Positions 58,759 through 64,000 of a stretch of DNA of 64,000 nt are shown here, piece after piece. Below the pieces are notes generated by a model. It did no database searches. It was not told the DNA's origin and saw only the letters and a list, made by a program, of their open reading frames with translations. The position numbers and the translations under genes were made by a program. Position 1 is the stretch's first letter. Every line of letters begins with the position of its first letter. This DNA is from JACKEQ01 sp041389565 (GTDB lineage Bacteria > Myxococcota_A > UBA796 > GCA-2862545). The DNA lies in assembly GCA_041389565.1 (NCBI GenBank), contig JAWKRP010000025.1, positions 1 to 64,000 on the forward strand, given 5' to 3'.

Positions 58759-59538
58759 CTACGGGAGCGCGCTCACCACGTCGCTCTGGCCCACCCACGT
58801 CTCGCGCATGAGCACCTCGGCGCCCTCGCCCAGCAGGTGCATCGACGGCAGGTAGAAGGTGCCGGGCCCCACGAAGCGGGAGGTCACGCTGTAGCCCGCG
58901 TCGCGCACGACGGGGTGCTCGAGGTCGAACCACCCGGCCCAGTCGTCCTGATCGCCCTCTCCGAGGAGCGTGATCACGATGAAGCCCTGCGCCTCGTACT
59001 GCTGGAACCACTGCTGCAGCTCCGGGGCCTCCGACTGGCACGCTCCGCACCAGTCCGCGCTGCTGACGAGCAGCACCTCGCGGTCGCAGAAGTCGTGGAG
59101 TCGCAGCGTGTCGCCGTACTGGTCGACGAGCTGGAAGTCCTGGGCGATCTGCCCGATGCCGTTCCCCGTCGACTGCACGTCCCAGCGGCAGGCCCCCTTG
59201 CGCCAGCCGCCGATGTAGGGACGGTCGGACGCGTCGGTCGGGATCGTGTTCTCCTCGAGGAGCTCCACGGCGTCCGACCAGCCGTCTCCGTCGGTGTCGG
59301 GGTTCTGGGGGTCGGTCCCGTAGCCCGCCTCCTCGCTGTCCAGCAGACCGTCGCCGTCACTGTCGACGTCCTGGACCTGGGGTGGGGGCGCCCCGGGGTC
59401 GGCCGGGTCGGGTTTGTCGTCCGGAGCGCCGGGCTCGGTGGGGTCGACCACCGGACGGTCCTCCAGGGACGTGAAGCTGCGATCGGGCCCACAGGCCACG
59501 AGGAGCGTGATTCCAAGAGCTGCACCGAAGAGTCGCAT
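58759..59538 (-). CDS. Thioredoxin-fold (TlpA-like) lipoprotein with thrombospondin-3 calcium repeats
   Basis: The 259-residue lipoprotein (LLVAC, Cys16) has a Pro/Asp linker and two thrombospondin type 3-like units, DVDSDGDGLLDSEEAGYGTD and PDTDGDGWSDAVELLEEN. A TlpA-like redoxin domain follows at about residues 125-255, with active site WCGAC in SADWCGACQSEAPELQQW. It would reduce or oxidise periplasmic thiols. The Ca-binding linker is a rare partner for this fold. GGAGG precedes the ATG. Its promoter region holds a GAACAA-N6-TTGTTC inverted repeat. Its end is 3 bp from the convergent TldE-like gene. Confidence 0.88.
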   Translation of the reverse strand: MRLFGAALGITLLVACGPDRSFTSLEDRPVVDPTEPGAPDDKPDPADPGAPPPQVQDVDSDGDGLLDSEEAGYGTDPQNPDTDGDGWSDAVELLEENTIPTDASDRPYIGGWRKGACRWDVQSTGNGIGQIAQDFQLVDQYGDTLRLHDFCDREVLLVSSADWCGACQSEAPELQQWFQQYEAQGFIVITLLGEGDQDDWAGWFDLEHPVVRDAGYSVTSRFVGPGTFYLPSMHLLGEGAEVLMRETWVGQSDVVSALP

Positions 59539-59567
59539 CGATGCCTCCGCAATCCGCGGCGAGCGCG

Positions 59568-59585
59568 GAACAAATGGTGTTGTTC
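59568..59585 (-). promoter_or_regulatory. Inverted repeat upstream of the TlpA-like gene
   Basis: GAACAA-ATGGTG-TTGTTC is a perfect 6-bp inverted repeat with 6-bp spacer in an AT-rich patch, 30 bp upstream of the ATG. It has the look of an operator for a dimeric regulator. No regulator is named by the context. Confidence 0.35.
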
Positions 59586-59715
59586 AATGCAAACGGCCCA
59601 TGCGGCCGTGCCGTGACCCAACTGGCCCCAGCGACGCTGGACTAACCCACCACCGGTCCATAGGGCGGGTGCCTACGGAGAATTCACAACTGCCCCGAGC
59701 CGCGCAGCGCGCTCG

Positions 59716-60831
59716 CTACAGCGGGACCTCGTACACCTTGTACGTCTTGTGGATGCGGAGGCCGAGCTTCTCGAGCGCGCCCCGCATGCGGTGGTTGTCC
59801 TCGAGGATGAGCGAGGCTTCGACGCCGTTCATGCCCATGTCCCACGCGACCTCCCACGTACGGAGGTACAGCGGCGCGCCGAGCGGGAGCTTCTGGAACT
59901 CCTTCTTCACGCCCAGCACGAGCACCCGCAGCCGGTCGATCTTCTTGCGCCCCGTGAGGAAGTGCCACCAGCCGAACGGGAAGATCCGCCCGTTCATCTT
60001 CACCGCCACCTGGTTGTAGTCGGGCACCGTGAGCGACGCTGCGGCGGGCACCCCGTCGACGTACGCCATGAGGGCGAGCTTCGGCTCGATGATCTGCTTC
60101 AGACCCCGCGCCTTCTCCATGAACTCGTCCTTGGCCATGTGGATGTGGCCCCAGTTGTCCTCCCAGGCGTCGTTGTAGAGCTGCCAGAACTCCTCGCACT
60201 GCTCCCAGTACCGCTTCATGTCGAGCGGGCGGATCTCGACCTCGGGATGGCGCTTCATGAAGCGCTCGGCGATCTTCTTCACCACGTCGGGCGGACCGTT
60301 GCGGTCCATCCAGTACGCGTACCAGTCGCGGACCTTCTCGAGCCCCAACGCCTCGTAGTGATCCGGGTAGTACGGCGCGTTGTAGGGGTTCGCGACGCAG
60401 GGGATGTCGTCGAACCCATCGGTGAGCAGGCCGAACTCGTGGTTCGTATTGAAGTTGAACGGCCCGCGGATGTGCGTCATGCCGCGGCCCTTGAGCCACG
60501 TGCGCGCGGCTTCGTAGAGCGCAGCCGACACGGCTCGGTCGTCGATGAACTCGAAGAACCCGAACAGCCCCACGCCCGGCTCGGTCGTGGCCAGCTGCCG
60601 ATCGACCGTCGCGGCGATCGTGCCGACCGCGCGCCCGTCGCGGTACGCGATGAACGGCTGGACGTCGGCCGTCTGGAAGAACGGGTTCTTCCCTGGATTC
60701 AGGAAGCGGAGGATGTCGATGCGCAGCGGCGGCACCCAGTGCGGATTCCCCTCGTAGATGGGCCACCAGGTGTCGATGAACGCCTTGGCGTCTCCCGGGA
60801 ACTGAACCTGGCGCACCTCGATCGCGGACAC
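59716..60831 (-). CDS. GNAT-type acyltransferase, YghO-like (possible bacterial ceramide synthase)
   Basis: The 371-residue cytoplasmic protein has a GNAT-like acyl-CoA-binding fold in two halves, with PFIAYRDGRAVGTIAATVDR, FGFFEFIDDRAVSAALYEAA and RGPFNFNTNHEFGLLTDGFD. The C-terminal part has EASLILEDNHRMRGALEKLG. It resembles YghO-type proteins, the family that includes the bacterial ceramide synthase of Caulobacter. I chose the GTG at 60831 because GGAGG lies five bases before it; a TTG at 60843 would overlap that site. It is divergent from an SDR epimerase by 39 bp. The ceramide role is a hypothesis from that pairing. Confidence 0.82.
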   Translation of the reverse strand: MSAIEVRQVQFPGDAKAFIDTWWPIYEGNPHWVPPLRIDILRFLNPGKNPFFQTADVQPFIAYRDGRAVGTIAATVDRQLATTEPGVGLFGFFEFIDDRAVSAALYEAARTWLKGRGMTHIRGPFNFNTNHEFGLLTDGFDDIPCVANPYNAPYYPDHYEALGLEKVRDWYAYWMDRNGPPDVVKKIAERFMKRHPEVEIRPLDMKRYWEQCEEFWQLYNDAWEDNWGHIHMAKDEFMEKARGLKQIIEPKLALMAYVDGVPAAASLTVPDYNQVAVKMNGRIFPFGWWHFLTGRKKIDRLRVLVLGVKKEFQKLPLGAPLYLRTWEVAWDMGMNGVEASLILEDNHRMRGALEKLGLRIHKTYKVYEVPL

Positions 60832-60870
60832 GACGACCTCCAACGGACACGCCTGTTAACCTCCGCAGCG

Positions 60871-61854
60871 ATGAAGGTCGCCATCACCGGTGCCACGGGA
60901 CTCCTGGGAGCCAACCTCGCGGCCCTGGCCGTCGAGGCCGGGCATCAGGTCGTCTGCACCCGGCGGGCCTCCTCTGACACCTCCGTGCTCGACGGGGTCC
61001 CCGTCACCTGGGTCGAAGCGGGACTCTCGGACCCCGAAGCGCTCGTGCGCGCCTTCGACGGGTGCGAGCGGGTGTTCCACTGCGCGGCGATGACCAGCCT
61101 GTTCCGCTCGGTCACCCCCGCGCTCGAGGCCTCGAACGTCGCGGGCACGGACCATGTCGTCGAAGCGTGCATCCGGGCGGGCGTTCCGCGGCTCGTGCAC
61201 ACCTCGAGCACCGTGGCCGTGGGCATCTCGACCGATGGGGTCCCGTGCGACGAGACCACCCGCTGGAACCTGCCCGACCTCGGGCTCGACGACGGGTACG
61301 CCACCACGAAGCGCCGCAGCGAGGAGAACGTGCTGCGCGCCGTCTCCGACGGGCGGATCGACGCGGTGGTGGTGAATCCGGGCTTCATGTTCGGGCCCTA
61401 CGACGCCCGGCCGAGCTCCGGGCGCATGATCGTCGAGGTCGCCGCGGGCCGGGCCCGGGTGTTCACGCGGGGCCGGAACTGCTTCGTCGACGCCCGGAAC
61501 GTCGCGCAGGGCCTGCTGTTGGCCGCCGACTGCGGGAAGCGCGGCGAGCGCTACATCCTCGGCGACGAGAACCTCACGTACGGCGCGATCTTCGAGCGCA
61601 TCGGCCACGTGGTCGGGCGCCCGCCGCCGAAGTTCCTCGCGCCCCGCTGGCTGTCGTACCCGGTCGGCCGGGTCGGAGACCTCCGCGAGTGGTGGACGGG
61701 CGAGGAGCAGGCGCTCACCTCGATGACCCTCGCATGGGCGTACACCCCGGGCTTCATCGCCAGCCACGCGAAGGCCGTGCGCGAGCTCGGGTGGGACCCC
61801 GGCTCCGTGGACGCCGGGATCCGCGCCTGCTGGGACTGGTTGCGGGCGCGCTGA
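60871..61854 (+). CDS. NAD(P)-dependent epimerase/reductase (extended SDR)
   Basis: The 327-residue protein has the Rossmann start ITGATGLLGANLAALA and the Ser/Tyr/Lys catalytic set: HTSSTVAVG and YATTKRRSE. A GFMFGPYDARPS substrate segment and a C-terminal cap helix follow. It belongs to the dihydroflavonol-reductase/epimerase-like extended SDRs. A role as a ceramide reductase (CerR-like) is possible because its divergent partner is a YghO-like acyltransferase. No direct evidence of substrate. TTAACC precedes the ATG. Confidence 0.88.
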   Translation: MKVAITGATGLLGANLAALAVEAGHQVVCTRRASSDTSVLDGVPVTWVEAGLSDPEALVRAFDGCERVFHCAAMTSLFRSVTPALEASNVAGTDHVVEACIRAGVPRLVHTSSTVAVGISTDGVPCDETTRWNLPDLGLDDGYATTKRRSEENVLRAVSDGRIDAVVVNPGFMFGPYDARPSSGRMIVEVAAGRARVFTRGRNCFVDARNVAQGLLLAADCGKRGERYILGDENLTYGAIFERIGHVVGRPPPKFLAPRWLSYPVGRVGDLREWWTGEEQALTSMTLAWAYTPGFIASHAKAVRELGWDPGSVDAGIRACWDWLRAR

Positions 61855-61882
61855 CCGCCGGGTGACGAAGCGGAAACGCGCC

Positions 61883-61910
61883 TTGCATTCCCGATCCTGG
61901 GGATTACACG
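61883..61910 (+). promoter_or_regulatory. Possible promoter of the Hsp70-like gene
   Basis: TTGCAT (61883-61888), a 16-bp spacer and TACACG (61905-61910) resemble a sigma70-type promoter 20 bp before the start codon. TTGCAT is also seen as a -35-like hexamer in the ferritin promoter. Confidence 0.35.
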
Positions 61911-61930
61911 GGACCGTTCTGGAGGAACGG

Positions 61931-63412
61931 ATGAATCTCGGCATCGACTTCGGCACCACGCGCACCGTCGTCGCCGTGGCAGACCGGGGCAACTTCCCGG
62001 TCGTGGGCTTCGAGTCGGCAGACGGCGACGTGTTCGACCACTTCCCGAGCGTCGCCGCCAGCGATGGCACCTCGCTCGTGTTCGGCCACGAAGCGCTGGC
62101 GAAGCTCGACAAGCCCGGCTGGTCGGGCCTGCGCAGCTTCAAGCGCCTGCTCGCCCGCCCCGACGCCGCGAGCTGCCCCCAGGTGCGCATCGGAGCCCTC
62201 TCCATCGGGCTCGACGAGCTGTTGGTCAGCTTCCTCACCGCGCTCCGCGAGGCGCTCGTCCACCGCAGCACCTGCCCGGTCACGCCCCGCAAGAAGGAGG
62301 CCTTCCGCACCTTCGTCGCGGTCCCGGCCCGCGCGTCCAGCGCACAGCGCTTCCTCACGCTCGAAGCCTTCCGTCGCGCCGGGTTCCAGGTGGCCGGCAT
62401 GCTCAACGAGCCCAGCGCGGCCGGTATCGAGTACGCCCACCGCTACGCGAAGTCGTTCACCGCGGCCCGCTCGCACGTGCTCGTGTACGACCTCGGCGGC
62501 GGCACGTTCGACATCTCGCTCGTCGAGATGGGCGACGACCAGCACACCGTGCTCGAGAACGCCGGCGTGAACCACCTCGGCGGCGAAGACTTCGATCGCC
62601 TCCTGCTCGGCCTCGCGCTGGAGCAGGCCGGAGCCCAGAGCACCGACGAGACGGCCCTGCTCGAGCGGTGCCGGGTCGCGAAGGAGGCGCTCACGCCGAA
62701 CAGCCGCAAGATCGCCGTCGATCTCGACGAGGAGACCGTCCAGATCGACGTGAAGGCGTTCTACGAGGTCGCGCGTCCCCTGGTCGAGAAGACCATCGAC
62801 ACCATCGGCGAGGTGCTCGCGCCCGGAACCGACGAACGCTTCGACACCACCGTGCTCGCAGGGGTGTACGTCGTCGGCGGCGGGTCCGACCTCCCGGCCG
62901 TCACCCGGCAGCTCAAGGAGGTCTTCGGGCGCCGCGTGAAGCGCAGCTCGTACGCCTCCGGCGCCACGGCGGTGGGCCTCGCCATCGCCTCGAGCGACCA
63001 GGCGCCCGTGCTGCACGAGCGGTTCTCGCGCACCTTCGGCGTGTTCCGCGAGCTCGCCTCCGGCGCGGACGTCGCGTTCGACCCGATCCTCACCCGCGAC
63101 GCGCGCATCGAGCCCACGGGCTCCGAGTGGACGCGCCGGTACCGTCCGGTCCACAACATCGGGCACTTCCGGTTCGCCGAGTGCGACCGCATGGGCGACC
63201 ACGGCAACCCGCTCGGCGACCTCACGCCGTTCGCGGAGCTCCGGTTCCCGTTCGACCCAGCGCTGCGCGACGCCGACCTGTCGAAGGTCGAGATCGCCCA
63301 CCAGGCGGGCCTGCCGGTGGTCGAAGAGCGCTACCGGGTCGACGACAACGGCATCGTGAGCGTGAAGATCACCGACCTCGACAGCGGGTGGAGCCGCGAG
63401 CAGCGGCTCTAG
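61931..63412 (+). CDS. Hsp70-family (DnaK/HscC-like) chaperone with short substrate domain
   Basis: The 493-residue protein has the Hsp70 ATPase motifs: GIDFGTTRTVVAVAD (phosphate 1), VYDLGGGTFDISLVEM (phosphate 2) and VVGGGSDLPAV (adenosine). The connect motif is weakly preserved. It is about 140 residues shorter than DnaK. The C-terminal part (residues about 370-493) looks like a beta-type substrate domain without the helical lid and C-terminal tail. GGAGG precedes the ATG at 61931. Earlier in-frame starts lack a ribosome site. No J-protein or GrpE gene is close. Confidence 0.9.
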   Translation: MNLGIDFGTTRTVVAVADRGNFPVVGFESADGDVFDHFPSVAASDGTSLVFGHEALAKLDKPGWSGLRSFKRLLARPDAASCPQVRIGALSIGLDELLVSFLTALREALVHRSTCPVTPRKKEAFRTFVAVPARASSAQRFLTLEAFRRAGFQVAGMLNEPSAAGIEYAHRYAKSFTAARSHVLVYDLGGGTFDISLVEMGDDQHTVLENAGVNHLGGEDFDRLLLGLALEQAGAQSTDETALLERCRVAKEALTPNSRKIAVDLDEETVQIDVKAFYEVARPLVEKTIDTIGEVLAPGTDERFDTTVLAGVYVVGGGSDLPAVTRQLKEVFGRRVKRSSYASGATAVGLAIASSDQAPVLHERFSRTFGVFRELASGADVAFDPILTRDARIEPTGSEWTRRYRPVHNIGHFRFAECDRMGDHGNPLGDLTPFAELRFPFDPALRDADLSKVEIAHQAGLPVVEERYRVDDNGIVSVKITDLDSGWSREQRL

Positions 63413-63416
63413 AGCG

Positions 63417-63881
63417 CTAGGGCACGCGGGTCAGGCGCAGCACGTCCCACGTGTTCGCGCCGTGGTTGTCGATCCGCAGCACGAGCTCCGCGCCCCCCAC
63501 GGAGGCCTCGAACCCCTCGGTCCACGCGGCCGGAGGGCCCGGGATCACCTCCGCGCGCTCGTAGAGGAGCGCTCCGTCGACGTACAGCGAGAGCACCCCG
63601 TCGGCGGGCTCCTCGGCGAACAGCCAGTCGTGCCACCACACGATCTCGAGCGAGTCTCCCGGCTCGATCGGCTCCAACAGCGTCTGGCGGAGCGCGACCG
63701 GCGAGCAGCCCTCCGTCTCGATCTCGACGGCCATGCCCTCCTGGCGCCACGCATTCTCCGAGCACGGCAACCCGGCGAGCGGATCCCCCGTCGGGACCGG
63801 GGCCCACGCGCCATTGTCGAGCAGCTGCACCGGCTCCGCCGAGCCGCACGCCACCATCAGCACCGGGAGCCACGCACGCAT
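63417..63881 (-). CDS. Small predicted lipoprotein
   Basis: The 154-residue product has a lipobox (VLMVAC, Cys12). The mature protein is a beta-sandwich-like domain with SLEIVWWHDWLFAEEP and VGGAELVLRIDNHGANTWDV, and a Cys pair (LPCSEN and EGCSPV). It resembles small carbohydrate-binding or jelly-roll modules but no family is certain. It converges with the Hsp70-like gene (4 bp). Confidence 0.72.
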   Translation of the reverse strand: MRAWLPVLMVACGSAEPVQLLDNGAWAPVPTGDPLAGLPCSENAWRQEGMAVEIETEGCSPVALRQTLLEPIEPGDSLEIVWWHDWLFAEEPADGVLSLYVDGALLYERAEVIPGPPAAWTEGFEASVGGAELVLRIDNHGANTWDVLRLTRVP

Positions 63882-63938
63882 CGCCGTCCCCGTAACCGGC
63901 CGCCGTGTTACGCCGGGCTGCATTCTCATGGGGGAATC

Positions 63939-64000
63939 ATGCGCATCGTCGCCCTCGCGGCCACCGCCGCTGTCGCCGTCGGCTGCACCGACCCCGCACC
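63939..64000 (+). CDS. Lipoprotein, N-terminal part only
   Basis: The frame from ATG 63939 reads MRIVALAATAAVAVGCTDPA before the window ends. It is a typical lipoprotein signal (AVGC). GGGGA precedes the start. Nothing can be said of the rest. Confidence 0.6.
   Translation, partial: MRIVALAATAAVAVGCTDPA

Noticed and set aside
1..64000. Insertion sequences, prophage, integrase or other transferred islands
   Set aside because: No transposase, recombinase or phage genes are seen, and codon use and GC are even across the window.

Overview
The window is a compact, very GC-rich (estimated around 70%) bacterial chromosome segment with no transposase, integrase, phage or CRISPR signal. Several features point to the Myxococcota (former Deltaproteobacteria): a MopE-type metal-binding protein with a MYXO-CTERM-like tail (41290-42606), an MglA-like GTPase homologue (38369-39502), a PEGA-domain protein, an AgmX-like C-terminus (53040-55271), a Ser/Thr kinase fused to a formylglycine-generating-enzyme domain, a TatT-type TRAP accessory lipoprotein, an Asp-rich repeat lipoprotein and about a dozen predicted lipoproteins, with the lipoprotein maturation gene lgt also present. 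The genus cannot be told from sequence alone.

Layout. 0-6 kb: a truncated sensor kinase with a PEGA protein, a parvulin-type lipoprotein, and a formaldehyde detoxification operon (frmA, frmB and an uncharacterised third gene). 6-13.4 kb: a seven-gene Bat (aerotolerance-type, von Willebrand A) operon, tightly overlapped, without the usual moxR, and divergent from an RpoH-like sigma factor at 13.5 kb. 14.4-18 kb: a microprotein, a zinc-ribbon membrane protein, a ferritin-like/FNT-channel pair behind an AT-rich operator-like promoter, and two small DUF2188-like proteins behind a clear sigma70-type promoter. 18-24 kb: a lipoprotein, pyrB, a TonB-dependent receptor with a Fur-box-like palindrome, a roughly 480-bp gap, and the Asp-repeat lamin-tail lipoprotein. 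24-29.4 kb: a TRAP transporter (TatT, DctP, fused DctQM) followed by a SprT-like metallopeptidase and a small membrane protein.

29.4-34.6 kb: a signalling operon on the minus strand (hybrid kinase, lone receiver, Ser/Thr kinase-sulfatase-modifying-factor fusion). 34.7-45.9 kb: a lipase-like hydrolase, a Cys-motif PAS-LuxR regulator, tRNA-Leu(CAG), an outer-membrane-type protein, lgt, the MglA-like pseudo-GTPase, recJ, the MopE-like protein, two small envelope genes, an MFS carrier and an isolated cpaB. 46-53 kb: a SWIM-SNF2 helicase, two uncharacterised genes, the GrxD/BolA iron-sulfur pair, a lipoprotein, pyrF and another lipoprotein. 53-64 kb: a large membrane protein, a TldD-type protease with an apparently inactive paralogue, a thioredoxin-fold lipoprotein, a divergent GNAT/SDR pair that could be a ceramide-synthesis module, an Hsp70-like protein, and two more lipoproteins (one cut by the window end).

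The most interesting points are the MglA-like protein that has lost the P-loop Lys/Thr and other GTPase signatures, the rearranged Bat operon with a vWA-less mini-paralogue of BatA, the putative ceramide pair, the secreted-looking TldD/TldE-like pair, and several genes whose best-placed start codon is not ATG/GTG/TTG.
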